A stretch of DNA of 45,094 nucleotides from Bacillus sp. AFS059628 (GCF_002571225.1 NZ_NVEC01000003.1:235324-280417); one strand, 5' to 3'. Positions 32,306 through 41,860 are shown, counted from the stretch's first letter. The notes: generated from the letters alone by a model not told the origin. Program-made: numbers and translations.

Positions 32306-33049
32306 GTGCAGTATAATTTTAAAGTAGAGGCTTTTGAAGGTCCTTTAGATTTATTGTTACATTTAATACATCGTTATGAGATTGACATATATAATATTCC
32401 TGTAGCGGAAATTACAGAGCAATATTTATCTTATGTTCATACGATGAAAGAATTACAATTAGATGTTGCAAGTGAGTATTTAGTAATGGCTGCAACGTTA
32501 TTACAAATTAAAAGTAAAATGTTGTTGCCGAAACATGAAGAAGATGTACTTGATAACGGTGATGACTTTATAGATGATCCTCGTCAAGAATTGATGGAGA
32601 GGTTAATTGAATATAAGAAATATAAGCAAGTTGCTACTGAGCTAAAAGAAAGAGAACAAGAAAGAGCACAGCTATATACACGTCCGCCAATTGATTTTAC
32701 ATCGTTGCAACAAGAAGAGGAGACGAATTTGCCTCTTGATGTTACGTTATATGATATGCTAGCGGCATTTCAAAAATTAATGCGCCGAAAAAAAGCAAAG
32801 AAACCTGTAACAACACGTATTACTCGTCAAGAAATACCAATTGAACAGCGCATGACTGATATTTTAAAGCAGTTAGAAATACAAGGTGGTCGTCAAAGTT
32901 TTTATGATTTGTTTGTTGATGATGAACGGGAAATAATGGTTGTAACATTTTTAGCGGTTCTTGAGCTTATGAAAAATCAACAAATCATAATTGAACAAGA
33001 ACATAATTTTGATGAGATTTTCGTATCAAGCTATACTAAATCAGCATAG
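32306..33049 (+). CDS. scpA: Segregation and condensation protein ScpA
   Basis: ScpA is the kleisin subunit that joins the two SMC heads in the chromosome-organising SMC-ScpAB complex. The N-terminal [25 protein letters not shown] and the [21 protein letters not shown] motif are diagnostic. The C-terminal winged-helix segment ([18 protein letters not shown]) is present, giving 247 residues. The frame opens at 32291; the GTG at 32306 yields [10 protein letters not shown], matching known ScpA N-termini. It is separated from scpB by 158 bases with two hairpins, unlike the tight pair in B. subtilis. Confidence 0.93.
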   Translation: MQYNFKVEAFEGPLDLLLHLIHRYEIDIYNIPVAEITEQYLSYVHTMKELQLDVASEYLVMAATLLQIKSKMLLPKHEEDVLDNGDDFIDDPRQELMERLIEYKKYKQVATELKEREQERAQLYTRPPIDFTSLQQEEETNLPLDVTLYDMLAAFQKLMRRKKAKKPVTTRITRQEIPIEQRMTDILKQLEIQGGRQSFYDLFVDDEREIMVVTFLAVLELMKNQQIIIEQEHNFDEIFVSSYTKSA

Positions 33050-33063
33050 AGTTAGTATGGAAA

Positions 33064-33088
33064 ATGAGATAGAAATATGATATCTCAT
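33064..33088 (+). repeat. Hairpin 1 in the scpA-scpB gap
   Basis: ATGAGATA (33064-33071) and TATCTCAT (33081-33088) are perfect inverted arms with a 9-base loop, 15 bases after the scpA stop. No T-run follows, so it is not a simple terminator and could affect mRNA stability or processing. Confidence 0.5.
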
Positions 33089-33131
33089 GCTAGGTTTGAA
33101 TGTATCGTTTGGAACAAGAGAAAAAATATTG

Positions 33132-33163
33132 AACCGAACGCATTGATTGTGATTCGGTTTTTT
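33132..33163 (+). terminator. Hairpin 2 in the scpA-scpB gap, weak terminator-like
   Basis: AACCGAA (33132-33138) pairs with TTCGGTT (33153-33159), followed by TTTT. The 14-base loop and short stem make it a weak terminator that may attenuate but not stop transcription into scpB. Confidence 0.45.
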
Positions 33164-33207
33164 GATGTGTATTTTTATGGAGAAAATAGGAGGAAGGAGC
33201 TCGTAAA

Positions 33208-33780
33208 ATGGATAGAACAGAACAGAAATCAATCATTGAAGGGCTTTTATTTGTTTCTGGTGATGAAGGGATTTATCCAGAACAAATAGCGAAAGTCCTT
33301 GAAATTGAAGGAAACGAAGTAATCGATATTTTAGAAGAAATGCAAAAAGAATGTGAAGGTGCACACCGCGGTTTACAAATTGTACAGTATGCAAAAGTAT
33401 ATCGTTTTGCTACAAAGAAAGAACATGCGTCTTACTATCAAAAACTAATAGAGATCCCAACAGCTGCTTCACTCTCTCAGGCGGCTCTAGAAACGTTAGC
33501 GATTGTTGCATATCGCCAACCGATTACAAGAACTGAAATGGAAGAGATTAGAGGAGTAAAAACTGATAAGGCGTTACAAACGTTAGTATCACACTTACTT
33601 ATAAAAGAAATGGGAAGAGCAGAAGGGCCAGGGCGTCCTATTTTATATGGAACAACGAAAGAATTTTTGGACACGTTTGGATTAAAAACATTAGATGATT
33701 TGCCTCCGCTTTCTGAAGAAAACGAACAAATGAATGAAGCGGATTTATTCTTCGGTTCTTTACAAGAGATATCGAAATAA
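33208..33780 (+). CDS. scpB: Segregation and condensation protein ScpB
   Basis: ScpB is the small winged-helix dimer of the SMC-ScpAB complex. The 190-residue protein has [25 protein letters not shown] at the N-terminus, the second winged helix with [38 protein letters not shown], and an acidic tail. The ATG follows GGAGGAAGGAGCTCGTAAA. It ends at a strong terminator. ScpB with ScpA organises the origin region for chromosome segregation. Confidence 0.94.
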   Translation: MDRTEQKSIIEGLLFVSGDEGIYPEQIAKVLEIEGNEVIDILEEMQKECEGAHRGLQIVQYAKVYRFATKKEHASYYQKLIEIPTAASLSQAALETLAIVAYRQPITRTEMEEIRGVKTDKALQTLVSHLLIKEMGRAEGPGRPILYGTTKEFLDTFGLKTLDDLPPLSEENEQMNEADLFFGSLQEISK

Positions 33781-33810
33781 AAGCTTAGCATTTTGCTAAG
33801 CTTTTTTTGT
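33781..33810 (+). terminator. Terminator of scpB
   Basis: AAGCTTAGCA (33781-33790) pairs perfectly with TGCTAAGCTT (33794-33803), followed by TTTTT. Confidence 0.87.
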
Positions 33811-33858
33811 ATATCAATCATATACCGTGCCATACTAATTGAAAAAAGGAGACGAGTT

Positions 33859-34761
33859 ATGAGAGGTATGCGAAGTGTTTTAATATTAGTTTCTGTTTTG
33901 TTATGCTTTTCTTTAAATAGTGCATCAGCCAAAAGGTATATGATGTCTATTCATACTGCGTCTCCTTTACATATGCAGCGGCAACATTTTGGTAAAATGA
34001 AAGTGAGTTTCTTAAAAGTAGGACAAGGTGATGCAACACTTATTACATTGCCAAATGGACAAACGATGTTAATAGATGGGGGACCTTATGAAGCTGGTGA
34101 GGTTATTATCCAAAAATTAATTGAAAAAGGGATTAATCATTTAGATGCTATCGTCAGTACTCATCCTGATATGGATCATATAGGAGGGCTCATTCCGATT
34201 GTAGAGCAAATGCCGGTATCACTTATATTAGATAGTGGAAAAACATATAGTTCTCTTACTTATCATACGTATCGAAATAATATAAAGAAAAGGGGAATCC
34301 CTTTCATTTCAGTAAAAGAGGGCCAACACATACCGCTAGATCCGCATGTTTCCATACAAGTATTAAACAACGGAAAGTCCAAAGATGAAAATAATGAATC
34401 TTCAATTGTATTAAAGATCCGGTATGGTAAGGCAGATTTTTTACTAATGGGTGATGCTGATGTGCGGACGGAAACTGAAATATTAAAGCAATTTGATGTA
34501 CATGCAGATGTGTTAAAGGTAGGACATCATGGCTCATATACTTCAACAAGTGAAAGGTTTATAAAGAAGGTAGAACCGCAGTTCGCAATTCTTTCTTACG
34601 GTAGCAGAAATCCGTATGGACATCCACACCAAAGTGTTGTGAGACGGTTAAAACGACACGGTATAATGATGTATGGAACGAATAAACGTACAGTAGAAAT
34701 GGAAACAGACGGTGAACATATTACAATAGGTTCTAGTGGATTAATGCCATTACTTAAGTGA
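33859..34761 (+). CDS. Secreted metallo-beta-lactamase-fold hydrolase, ComEC/Rec2 type
   Basis: This is an exported protein of 300 residues with a signal peptide (MRGMRSVLILVSVLLCFSLN, cleavage after ASA). The metallo-beta-lactamase fold is clear: VSFLKVGQGDATLITLPNGQTMLIDGG, the metal-binding THPDMDHIGG, LLMGDAD and VGHHGSYTSTS near the end. This branch is like the extracellular domain of the competence protein ComEC. Relatives in Bacillus are secreted and of uncertain substrate, perhaps DNA or phosphodiesters. I start at ATG 33859 after AAAAAGGAG; the frame opens earlier but includes the scpB terminator. It is a single gene, without competence genes beside it. Confidence 0.84.
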   Translation: MRGMRSVLILVSVLLCFSLNSASAKRYMMSIHTASPLHMQRQHFGKMKVSFLKVGQGDATLITLPNGQTMLIDGGPYEAGEVIIQKLIEKGINHLDAIVSTHPDMDHIGGLIPIVEQMPVSLILDSGKTYSSLTYHTYRNNIKKRGIPFISVKEGQHIPLDPHVSIQVLNNGKSKDENNESSIVLKIRYGKADFLLMGDADVRTETEILKQFDVHADVLKVGHHGSYTSTSERFIKKVEPQFAILSYGSRNPYGHPHQSVVRRLKRHGIMMYGTNKRTVEMETDGEHITIGSSGLMPLLK

Positions 34762-34875
34762 TTCATACGATAGATGACATTGTTCCTTTTTGGAAAAAAT
34801 GAATAACATATATTATAATTGCGAGAGACGTATTAAGCTTCCTTTTTGTTAAACAAAGAGGAAATTTCATTAGAA

Positions 34876-34885
34876 TGTATAGACA
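34876..34885 (+). promoter_or_regulatory. HutC-type operator upstream of nagA
   Basis: TGTATAGACA contains the GT-N-TA-N-AC core typical of HutC-subfamily GntR operators, the subfamily of NagR/YvoA. It overlaps the -35 of the candidate promoter, so binding would block RNA polymerase. Confidence 0.6.
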
Positions 34886-34908
34886 ACTACTCGTGCATAT
34901 ATTAAGAT
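34880..34908 (+). promoter_or_regulatory. Candidate promoter of nagA-nagB-nagR
   Basis: TAGACA (34880-34885, one mismatch to TTGACA) and TAAGAT (34903-34908) are separated by 17 bases. It overlaps the HutC-type operator. The leader to nagA is about 55 bases. Confidence 0.5.
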
Positions 34909-34969
34909 GGAATTAGGCGAATAAGGTAATAATAACAAGTAGGTATTTCATGGGAAAGGATCGATGAAA

Positions 34970-36112
34970 ATGAAAACGCAAGTTGTCATCAATGCCAAAA
35001 TTTATACAGGTCAAGAAGTAGTGGAAAACGGATTTATTCGTTACGCAGAAACAATTAAAGAAATTGGTTTGATGGCTCAATATGTATCACAAGAAAATGA
35101 AGCAGTTTTAGATGCGGCAGGGAAGATTGTAATTCCAGGTATGATTGATGTTCATATTCATGGTGGATACGATATTGATGCGATGGATGCAAATAGCGAT
35201 GGGTTAGTAACTCTAGGTAAAGAAATGTTAAAAGAAGGAGTTACAACTTACTTCCCAACAACAATGACACAAGCTCCAGAAGCAATCGAAGCAGCACTAC
35301 ATGCTGCGAAAGAAGCGAAAGAAAAAGGAGCACATTTCGAATACATTCACTTAGAAGGACCGTATGTTTCAAAAAAACGTGCAGGTGCACAACCACTTGA
35401 ACACATTGTTCCTGCGAATATTGAACAATTTAAACAATGGCAGGAAGCGAGCGGGAATTTAATCAAATTAGTAACATATGCACCTGAAGAAGAAGGCGCG
35501 TTAGAGTTTGAGCAGTATCTTGCTGAAACTGGTGTTGTTGGCACAATGGGGCATACAGATGCGATTGATGCACAACTAAAAAATAGAAACATTACACATG
35601 CAACGCATTTATACAACCAAATGCGTGGATTACATCACCGTGAACCAGGAGTTGTTGGTCATGTGTTATTAAATCCAGATGTAATGGTTGAAGTAATTAC
35701 AGATGGTATTCACATTCACCCTGATATGGTGAAATTAGCATATAAATTAAAAGGACCGAAAAAAGTAAGTGTTATTACTGACGCAATGCGTGCAAAAGGT
35801 CTTGAAGATGGATTATATGAGCTTGGCGGACAGCCCGTACATGTAAAAGATGGTAGTGCCCGATTAGAAGATGGAACGTTAGCTGGTAGTATTCTAAAAA
35901 TGGATCAAGCTTTCCGAAATGTAATTGAATTTACAGGCTGTTCAATCGAAGAAGCAGTACTAATGACATCAGTGAACCAAGCAGAAGAGTTTGGATTAAA
36001 TAATAAAGGTGCGTTAGCGGTAGGAAAAGATGCAGACTTTGTTGTGATGAATGAAGATTTACATGTATATGATACGGTTCGTTTAGGAATTCATATGAAG
36101 GAAGGGAAGTAA
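34970..36112 (+). CDS. nagA: N-acetylglucosamine-6-phosphate deacetylase
   Basis: This enzyme removes acetate from GlcNAc-6-phosphate, the first step in using amino sugars from chitin or cell-wall turnover. It is an amidohydrolase: [15 protein letters not shown] carries the metal-binding His62 and His64, then [27 protein letters not shown], and ITDAMRAKG with a late Asp. The size is 380 residues from ATG 34970, which has AAAGGA 9 bases upstream; a second ATG lies 6 bases earlier. It is followed at 4 bases by nagB. Confidence 0.93.
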   Translation: MKTQVVINAKIYTGQEVVENGFIRYAETIKEIGLMAQYVSQENEAVLDAAGKIVIPGMIDVHIHGGYDIDAMDANSDGLVTLGKEMLKEGVTTYFPTTMTQAPEAIEAALHAAKEAKEKGAHFEYIHLEGPYVSKKRAGAQPLEHIVPANIEQFKQWQEASGNLIKLVTYAPEEEGALEFEQYLAETGVVGTMGHTDAIDAQLKNRNITHATHLYNQMRGLHHREPGVVGHVLLNPDVMVEVITDGIHIHPDMVKLAYKLKGPKKVSVITDAMRAKGLEDGLYELGGQPVHVKDGSARLEDGTLAGSILKMDQAFRNVIEFTGCSIEEAVLMTSVNQAEEFGLNNKGALAVGKDADFVVMNEDLHVYDTVRLGIHMKEGK

Positions 36113-36116
36113 TGAA

Positions 36117-36905
36117 ATGAATATTCTTGTTGTAAAAACTCCAGAAGAACTAGCAGAAGCAGGTTATAAATTAATTGAAGAAGTTGTAAAAACAAAAGAA
36201 AATCCAACATTAGGAATGGCTACAGGAAGCTCTCCATTAGGTATTTATGCAGAAATGCGAAAAAATAAACTTGATACAAGCCGTGTAACCACTGTAAACT
36301 TAGATGAGTACGTAAATTTACCACATGAAGATAAAAACAGCTATCATTATTTCATGCAAGAACAGTTGTTTGATCATCTTCCATTTAAACAAACTTATGT
36401 ACCAAACGGGATGGCAAGTGATTTAGAGGAAGAGTGCAAACGTTATGAGGGCATTCTAGCTGCTAACCCAGTTGACCTACAGATTCTTGGAATCGGTGAA
36501 AACGGTCACATCGGATTTAACGAGCCAGGAACACCGTTTAATTCTCCAACAAACATTGTTGAATTAACAGAATCTACACGCCAAGCAAACCTTCGCTTCT
36601 TCGAAAAAGAAGAAGATGTGCCAACTCATGCAATTACAATGGGAATTGGAAGCATTATGAAAGCGAAACAAATTCTACTTGTTGCTATGGGTGCTAAAAA
36701 GGCAGAAGCTGTTAAAGAATTATTGCAAGGTGATTATAGTGAAGCGTGTCCTGCTACAGTTTTACAACGTCATCCGAATGTAACCGTAATCGCTGATCAA
36801 GAAGCTCTATCTTTATGCAGTGAGGCGATTGCTGATGAACATCGACAAGTATTCACCATTTCCGATCTATTATCAGATTCAAGAGTGGGTGAAACAGCTA
36901 ATTGA
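36117..36905 (+). CDS. nagB: Glucosamine-6-phosphate deaminase
   Basis: This enzyme converts glucosamine 6-phosphate to fructose 6-phosphate and ammonia, feeding amino sugars into glycolysis. The protein has [11 protein letters not shown] (sugar-phosphate loop), [10 protein letters not shown] (with the catalytic Asp), and [19 protein letters not shown], and is 262 residues long. It starts 4 bases after nagA with GGAAGGGAAG upstream. Its last 71 bases overlap the start of nagR in another frame. Confidence 0.94.
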   Translation: MNILVVKTPEELAEAGYKLIEEVVKTKENPTLGMATGSSPLGIYAEMRKNKLDTSRVTTVNLDEYVNLPHEDKNSYHYFMQEQLFDHLPFKQTYVPNGMASDLEEECKRYEGILAANPVDLQILGIGENGHIGFNEPGTPFNSPTNIVELTESTRQANLRFFEKEEDVPTHAITMGIGSIMKAKQILLVAMGAKKAEAVKELLQGDYSEACPATVLQRHPNVTVIADQEALSLCSEAIADEHRQVFTISDLLSDSRVGETAN

Positions 36906-37566
36906 GGACGGCGAATGGAAGCCGGGAGATAAAATCCCATCTGAGAATGAACTTTGTGATAAGTTCGAAGTGAGTCGTATGACAATCAGACAGGCGATTA
37001 ATAATTTAGTGGAACAAGGTTATTTATATCGGAAACGTGGAATCGGTACGTTTGTCCAACTTCCGAAAGTGGAACAAAAATTGCAAGGAATGACGGGATT
37101 CACAGAAGATATGATTTCTCGCGGGATGAACCCGAGTAGTCAATTACTAAGTTTCCGCCTCGTTCCAGCTACTGCGAAAATAGCAGATCGGCTGAGAATA
37201 CAGGAGGGAGAGTCGGTTTATGAAGTGAGGCGTATTCGCTTAGCTGATGATGAACCGATTGCTTTTGAGACGACATATTTGTCGCCAGCTCTTGTAAAAG
37301 ATATTAACGAAGAAATATTGCAACAATCTTTATATGAACATTTAGAGAAAAAACTGGGCTTTAAACTTGTTAGCGCTACTCAATCAATTGAAGCTTCAAT
37401 TGCAACCGATAATGAAGCGGAACATCTGCATATTCCTAAAAAGGCGCCAGTGCTTGTAATGCGTCAATGGTCATATTCAGAAGGTGAAGTACCGTTAGAG
37501 TATGTGAAATGTATTTATCGTGGGGATCGTTATAAGTTTATTACAAACATCGCACGTAACAAATAA
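36835..37566 (+). CDS. nagR: GntR/HutC-family repressor NagR (YvoA)
   Basis: This is the repressor of amino-sugar catabolism, which releases DNA on binding glucosamine 6-phosphate or GlcNAc-6-phosphate in B. subtilis. The N-terminal winged helix ([48 protein letters not shown]) is followed by a UTRA effector domain (about 85-235), in 243 residues. ATG 36835 begins [18 protein letters not shown], matching the YvoA N-terminus. This puts the first 71 bases inside the end of nagB, out of frame. The candidate HutC-type operator at nagA supports autoregulation of the three-gene operon. Confidence 0.9.
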   Translation: MNIDKYSPFPIYYQIQEWVKQLIEDGEWKPGDKIPSENELCDKFEVSRMTIRQAINNLVEQGYLYRKRGIGTFVQLPKVEQKLQGMTGFTEDMISRGMNPSSQLLSFRLVPATAKIADRLRIQEGESVYEVRRIRLADDEPIAFETTYLSPALVKDINEEILQQSLYEHLEKKLGFKLVSATQSIEASIATDNEAEHLHIPKKAPVLVMRQWSYSEGEVPLEYVKCIYRGDRYKFITNIARNK

Positions 37567-37620
37567 TATATTTCAGTTTGTGAAGTACAGTAAATGTCAA
37601 ATTGTTTAACATGTAAAGAA

Positions 37621-37662
37621 AAAATACGACTCATCCTTACAAGGAGTGAGTCGTATTTTTAT
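37621..37662. terminator. Bidirectional terminator nagR / HAD gene
   Basis: AAAATACGACTCA (37621-37633) pairs with TGAGTCGTATTTT (37647-37659), with A and T runs on both sides. It includes the last codons of the convergent HAD gene. Confidence 0.82.
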
Positions 37663-38443
37663 TATGAGCAATTACGTGGTTAACAGCATCTTTAACTGTA
37701 TTTACTACATAGTGAGCGTGTTCTTTTACTGCGTCATCAGCTTGAGACATAGCAAAACTGTGAGGAGTTAAAGAAAACATTGGAATGTCATTATAAGAAT
37801 CCCCTATGCAAGCAATTTCTTCTGGTTGTAATTGAAACTCTTTTAATAAAACAGAAATAGCAGAACCTTTACTAATATTAGGTGGCATTACATCTAAACA
37901 TTGTTCGGCTGAAATGAAGGTACTCACTTTTCCGTGGAATTTTTCATCAATTTTTTTCTGAAGAAGTTGTAAACTTTCCTTTGTTCCGCCGACAGAGATT
38001 TTATTTGGGAAAATAGTATCATCAATTTTTTCTAATAGATGCGGTTCTTCAACGGAAGTCATCGTTACTTGTTGTTCAAGTTCATGAATAAACGGTGTTT
38101 TTTCTTCAATGTAATAATTATGCTCATCACTTACATAACGAAAATAAGGATCTTCATTTGTCATTGCTAATAAATCAGGTAGAATACTCGAATCGAATGT
38201 TGCGGATAATAGTTGCTTGTTTTCGTGCGTATATACGAAAACACCATTTACGCTAATACGATGGAAATTTGTATTTACAGCTTTCATTAAGTCTGCAATT
38301 TCATTATCAAGTCGGCCAGAAGCGAAACAAAGAATAACATTTTGCTCAGCGAGACTACGAAGTGCTACAATATCCTGTTCGTCAATTAACCCTCCGTGTT
38401 GCATCATTGTACCATCGATATCACTTACAAACATTTTAATCAT
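37637..38443 (-). CDS. HAD-superfamily phosphatase, Cof type (second paralogue)
   Basis: This HAD subclass IIB phosphatase has 268 residues. Motif I is SDIDGTMM (Asp8, Asp10), motif II lies in CFASGR, motif III Lys lies in NISKGSAISVLL, and motif IV is GDSYNDIPMFSL. It is paralogous to the gene at 28260-29045 (both share MIK.FVSD.D and ACIGDS.ND). The ATG follows GAAAGGGG. It has its own promoter TAGACA-17-TATAAT. It lies between nagR and glcT, so a sugar-phosphate substrate is plausible but not shown. Confidence 0.87.
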   Translation of the reverse strand: MIKMFVSDIDGTMMQHGGLIDEQDIVALRSLAEQNVILCFASGRLDNEIADLMKAVNTNFHRISVNGVFVYTHENKQLLSATFDSSILPDLLAMTNEDPYFRYVSDEHNYYIEEKTPFIHELEQQVTMTSVEEPHLLEKIDDTIFPNKISVGGTKESLQLLQKKIDEKFHGKVSTFISAEQCLDVMPPNISKGSAISVLLKEFQLQPEEIACIGDSYNDIPMFSLTPHSFAMSQADDAVKEHAHYVVNTVKDAVNHVIAHNKNTTHSL

Positions 38444-38478
38444 GTTGTTAACCCCTTTCTATGTACAGTTGCTCTTAC

Positions 38479-38507
38479 ATTATACGCATCATATATAAAC
38501 ATGTCTA
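38479..38507 (-). promoter_or_regulatory. SigA promoter of the second HAD gene
   Basis: On the minus strand TAGACA (38502-38507) and TATAAT (38479-38484) are separated by 17 bases. Confidence 0.72.
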
Positions 38508-38543
38508 AAAAATGAATTTTTATGAAATGGTAGATGTTTTACA

Positions 38544-38573
38544 TTGACGACAAAGAAGAATATTCTGTAACAT
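38544..38573 (+). promoter_or_regulatory. SigA-type promoter of glcT
   Basis: TTGACG (38544-38549) and TAACAT (38568-38573) are separated by 18 bases, about 36 bases before glcT. Confidence 0.6.
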
Positions 38574-38608
38574 AAAAGCAGGCTATTTAAGGACGAGGGT
38601 GGTGTTAT

Positions 38609-39457
38609 ATGAGTAATTATCTAGAAATTAAAAAAGTTTTAAATAATAATGTCATCATTGCTAGCCATCCTGAACACGAGGAAGTAGTAGTGATTGGTAA
38701 AGGGATTGGCTTTGGAAAAAAAGCAAAAGACGTGTTGGAGCAAGAACAAATTGAAAAAATGTTTGTTTTAAAAAATGAACGTGACCGTGAACAATACAAA
38801 CTGTTAGTGCCGCATGTGAGTGAAAAATTAATTGAATTAATGAATGATATTATGTTTTATATTCAAGAAAAAGCGAAATCACCATTAAATGAACATATTC
38901 ATATCGCTTTAACAGATCATATTTCTTTTGCGATTAAGCGATTAAAACAAGGACTTACCATTGATAATCCTTTTTTAGTTGAAACGAAAATGCTCTATCC
39001 AGAAGAATATGAAATTGCTGAAGGTGTTGTAGACCTTTTAAATTCTCGTTTGCAAATTACATTGCCAGAAGGAGAAATTGGTTTTATTGCACTTCATATT
39101 TATAGTTCACTTACAAATTCAGATTTATCTTCAGTTAATCAAAACTCTCGTCTCATTGCACAGCTTGTATCTTTAATTGAGACAAACTTACAAATTACAT
39201 TAGACCAAGAAAGTATCCACTATTTACGCCTTATCCGTCATTTACAATATGCGATTGAACGGGTGAAAAAAGGGGAGAAAGTAGAGGAATCACAAAGTTT
39301 TGCTGATCTATTGAAGGCAGAATATCCTGTCTGTTATAATTTAGCTTGGAAGCTAGTTAAGGTCATGCAAAAAGAATTACAACTTCCTGTTTATGAAGCA
39401 GAGAGCATATATTTAACGATGCATCTGCAGCGCTTAGTAAAGGCAGAGCATGTGTAA
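38609..39457 (+). CDS. glcT: Transcription antiterminator GlcT
   Basis: This BglG/SacY-type RNA-binding protein prevents premature termination of ptsG when glucose is present. The N-terminal CAT domain (about 1-55) begins EIKKVLNNNVIIASHPEHEEVVVIGKGIGF. Two PRD domains follow, with phosphorylatable His residues in HIALTDHISFAIKRL and IALHIYSS (PRD1) and HYLRLIRHLQYAIERV and YLTMHLQRL (PRD2), in 282 residues. The ATG has GAGGGTGGTG upstream. It directly precedes ptsG, whose leader carries a matching RNA antiterminator. Confidence 0.93.
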   Translation: MSNYLEIKKVLNNNVIIASHPEHEEVVVIGKGIGFGKKAKDVLEQEQIEKMFVLKNERDREQYKLLVPHVSEKLIELMNDIMFYIQEKAKSPLNEHIHIALTDHISFAIKRLKQGLTIDNPFLVETKMLYPEEYEIAEGVVDLLNSRLQITLPEGEIGFIALHIYSSLTNSDLSSVNQNSRLIAQLVSLIETNLQITLDQESIHYLRLIRHLQYAIERVKKGEKVEESQSFADLLKAEYPVCYNLAWKLVKVMQKELQLPVYEAESIYLTMHLQRLVKAEHV

Positions 39458-39481
39458 AAAGACATATAGTTTTGTCTAAAA

Positions 39482-39495
39482 TGAAAACGTTAAAA
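39482..39495 (+). promoter_or_regulatory. cre-like site upstream of ptsG
   Basis: TGAAAACGTTAAAA matches the CcpA consensus TGWAANCGNTNWCA at all but one position, ending 7 bases before the -35 of the ptsG promoter. Confidence 0.45.
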
Positions 39496-39502
39496 AAAAT
39501 CA

Positions 39503-39531
39503 TTGAATCGCTTACAATAGTTATGTATAAT
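39503..39531 (+). promoter_or_regulatory. SigA promoter of ptsG
   Basis: TTGAAT (39503-39508) and a perfect TATAAT (39526-39531) are separated by 17 bases. The leader to ptsG would be about 260 bases and contains the antiterminator. Confidence 0.75.
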
Positions 39532-39539
39532 AACTATTG
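39515..39539 (+). repeat. 25-base palindrome covering the ptsG -10
   Basis: CAATAGTTAT (39515-39524) and ATAACTATTG (39530-39539) are perfect inverted arms around a 5-base centre, covering the whole -10. This looks like an operator for a dimeric regulator. I know of no equivalent in B. subtilis, where ptsG is controlled mainly by GlcT. Confidence 0.55.
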
Positions 39540-39566
39540 CAAAGTTATACAAATTTCGACAAACAC

Positions 39567-39599
39567 ATTAAGGTAAATAAAGAAAACGTTTGCCTTAAT
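39567..39599 (+). repeat. 11-bp inverted repeat in the ptsG leader
   Basis: ATTAAGGTAAA (39567-39577) and TTTGCCTTAAT (39589-39599) pair at 10 of 11 positions around an 11-base loop. In the RNA it would form a hairpin upstream of the antiterminator; no T run follows. Confidence 0.45.
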
Positions 39600-39633
39600 T
39601 ATAGTGAATTTATACGTAAACCTATTTTTGACA

Positions 39634-39662
39634 CGTGTTACTGATTCGATCAGGCATGAGTG
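39634..39662 (+). ncRNA. GlcT-type ribonucleic antiterminator (RAT) of ptsG
   Basis: The sequence around TGTTACTGATTCGATCAGGC (39636-39655) has the imperfect hairpin and sequence of the RAT element bound by GlcT in B. subtilis, as I recall it. Its 3' part, GGCATGAG, is also the left arm of the terminator, so the two structures exclude each other. Confidence 0.8.
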
Positions 39663-39749
39663 GAGAAAAGTAAGGAATGTAAGCTAGAGAAAGGGATATA
39701 CTACCCTTTGTATAGCTATCGTTCTATCTTTTTTTCCTCATGCCTTTTT
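39653..39749 (+). terminator. Conditional terminator in the ptsG leader
   Basis: GGCATGAG (39653-39660) pairs with CTCATGCC (39737-39744), followed by TTTTT. Between them a nested hairpin forms from AGCTA/TAGCT (39682-39686, 39713-39717) and AAAGGG/CCCTTT (39690-39695, 39704-39709). GlcT binding to the RAT would prevent it. Confidence 0.75.
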
Positions 39750-39796
39750 GGCGTTTGTCGGAAGGTATCAATATAGATAAGAGAGGAAGGGTTTCC

Positions 39797-41860
39797 ATGT
39801 TTAAGAAGATCTTTGGTGTTCTTCAAAAAGTCGGAAAAGCGCTTATGCTTCCAGTAGCGATTTTACCGGCAGCAGGTATTTTACTTGGATTTGGTAATGC
39901 ATTTCAGAATCCACAGTTAACAAATGTTATTCCTGCTTTAAAAGCCGATTGGTTCGTAATGGTAGCAAAAATTATGGAACAATCTGGTGATATTATTTTC
40001 GCTAACCTTGCATTATTATTCGCAGTTGGGGTAGCAATTGGTTTAGCTGGTGGAGATGGAGTAGCTGGTTTAGCAGCATTCGTCGGCTACTTAATTATGA
40101 ACAAAACGATGAGTGTGTTCTTAGAAGTAGACAAGCTAGTGAAAGTAACAAGTTCTGGAGCAGATCCAGTGAAAATTGGATTTACTGATCCAGCATATGC
40201 AAACGTATTAGGAATTCCAACACTACAAACGGGAGTATTTGGTGGTATTATCGTCGGTATAGTGGCGGCATATTGCTATAATAAATACTTCAATATTGAA
40301 TTACCATCATACTTAGGTTTCTTCGCAGGTAAGCGTTTCGTACCGATCGCAACTGCAACATTCTCTTTAGTAGTAGGTATTATCATGTGCTTCATTTGGC
40401 CATACATTCAAGGTGGCTTAAATACGTTCTCACATCAAATGATTGATGCGAATAGAACGTTAGCAGCATTTATATTCGGTTTAATTGAACGTTCATTAAT
40501 TCCATTTGGATTACATCACATTTTCTATTCACCATTCTGGTTCGAATTCGGTCAGTATACAAATGCAGCTGGCGAATTAATCCGTGGTGATCAAAAAATC
40601 TTTATGGCACAGTTAAAAGACGGTGTAGAATTAACAGCAGGTACATTTACAACTGGTAAGTATCCGTTCATGATGTTCGGTCTTCCAGCAGCAGCATTAG
40701 CAATGTACCATGAAGCACGTCCAGAAAATAAAAAATTAGCAGCTGGTATTTTAGGTTCTGCTGCATTAACATCATTCTTAACAGGTATTACAGAACCACT
40801 TGAATTTTCATTCTTATTCGTAGCACCAGTATTATTCGGAATTCACGCAGTATTCGCTGGTCTATCATTTATGACAATGCAAATTTTAGGTGTTAAAATT
40901 GGTATGACATTCTCTGGTGGTTTAATTGACTTCCTATTATTCGGTGTACTACCAGGCCGTACAGCATGGTGGTGGGTAATTGTTGTTGGTCTTGTACTAG
41001 CAGTTATTTACTACTTCGGATTCCGCTTTGCAATTCGTAAATGGGATTTAAAAACACCTGGTCGTGAAGTAGCAAATGCGAATGACGGCGCAGGAAAAAC
41101 AGAAGCTGGTGAACTTCCTCGTGAAGTATTAGTAGCACTTGGTGGTAAAGAAAACATTGCTTCTTTAGACGCTTGTATTACTCGTTTACGTGTTCAAGTT
41201 AACGAACAAAAGAATGTAAACAAAGACCGCTTAAAAGAGCTTGGAGCAGCTGGTGTACTTGAAGTTGGAAATAACATTCAAGCTATTTTTGGACCGAAAT
41301 CTGACACATTAAAATCACAAATTCATGATATTATGTCAGGTCGTACACCTCATATTGAAAAAGAAGAACCTGTAAAAGTAGAAGAAGCACCTCAAAAAGT
41401 TGATGAAAATGAAACAATCGTTTCACCAATTGAAGGGAAAATCTTACCGATTACAGAAGTACCTGATCAAGTATTCTCAGGGAAAATGATGGGAGACGGA
41501 TTTGCAATCGAGCCAACAGAAGGGACAGTAGTTTCTCCAGTTAATGGTGAGATCGTTAACGTATTCCCTACAAAGCATGCGATTGGTATTCAATCTGAAG
41601 GTGGAAAAGAAATTTTAATCCACTTTGGTATTGATACAGTAAAATTAAATGGTGAAGGTTTTGAAGCACTTGTAGCACAAGGCGACAAAGTGAAACAAGG
41701 ACAACCATTATTAAAAGTAGATCTTGCATTTGTAAAAGAAAATGCACCATCTATCATTACACCAATTGTCTTTACGAATTTACAACAAGGGCAACAAGTC
41801 GAATTGAAAAAAGATGGAAATGTTAAGAAGGGCGAAAACGCTATTATTGACATTCAGTAG
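39797..41860 (+). CDS. ptsG: Glucose-specific PTS permease EIICBA
   Basis: This fused glucose transporter/phosphotransferase imports glucose as glucose 6-phosphate. The EIIC membrane domain (about 1-420) is followed by EIIB with phosphorylated Cys460 ([12 protein letters not shown]) and EIIA with active His609 ([14 protein letters not shown]) and supporting His594. The natural start is ATG 39797, with AGGAAGGG upstream, giving 687 residues and [20 protein letters not shown]; the frame opens earlier but includes the terminator. EIIA also takes phosphate from HPr, made by the next genes. Regulation is by GlcT antitermination and possibly CcpA. Confidence 0.94.
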   Translation: MFKKIFGVLQKVGKALMLPVAILPAAGILLGFGNAFQNPQLTNVIPALKADWFVMVAKIMEQSGDIIFANLALLFAVGVAIGLAGGDGVAGLAAFVGYLIMNKTMSVFLEVDKLVKVTSSGADPVKIGFTDPAYANVLGIPTLQTGVFGGIIVGIVAAYCYNKYFNIELPSYLGFFAGKRFVPIATATFSLVVGIIMCFIWPYIQGGLNTFSHQMIDANRTLAAFIFGLIERSLIPFGLHHIFYSPFWFEFGQYTNAAGELIRGDQKIFMAQLKDGVELTAGTFTTGKYPFMMFGLPAAALAMYHEARPENKKLAAGILGSAALTSFLTGITEPLEFSFLFVAPVLFGIHAVFAGLSFMTMQILGVKIGMTFSGGLIDFLLFGVLPGRTAWWWVIVVGLVLAVIYYFGFRFAIRKWDLKTPGREVANANDGAGKTEAGELPREVLVALGGKENIASLDACITRLRVQVNEQKNVNKDRLKELGAAGVLEVGNNIQAIFGPKSDTLKSQIHDIMSGRTPHIEKEEPVKVEEAPQKVDENETIVSPIEGKILPITEVPDQVFSGKMMGDGFAIEPTEGTVVSPVNGEIVNVFPTKHAIGIQSEGGKEILIHFGIDTVKLNGEGFEALVAQGDKVKQGQPLLKVDLAFVKENAPSIITPIVFTNLQQGQQVELKKDGNVKKGENAIIDIQ

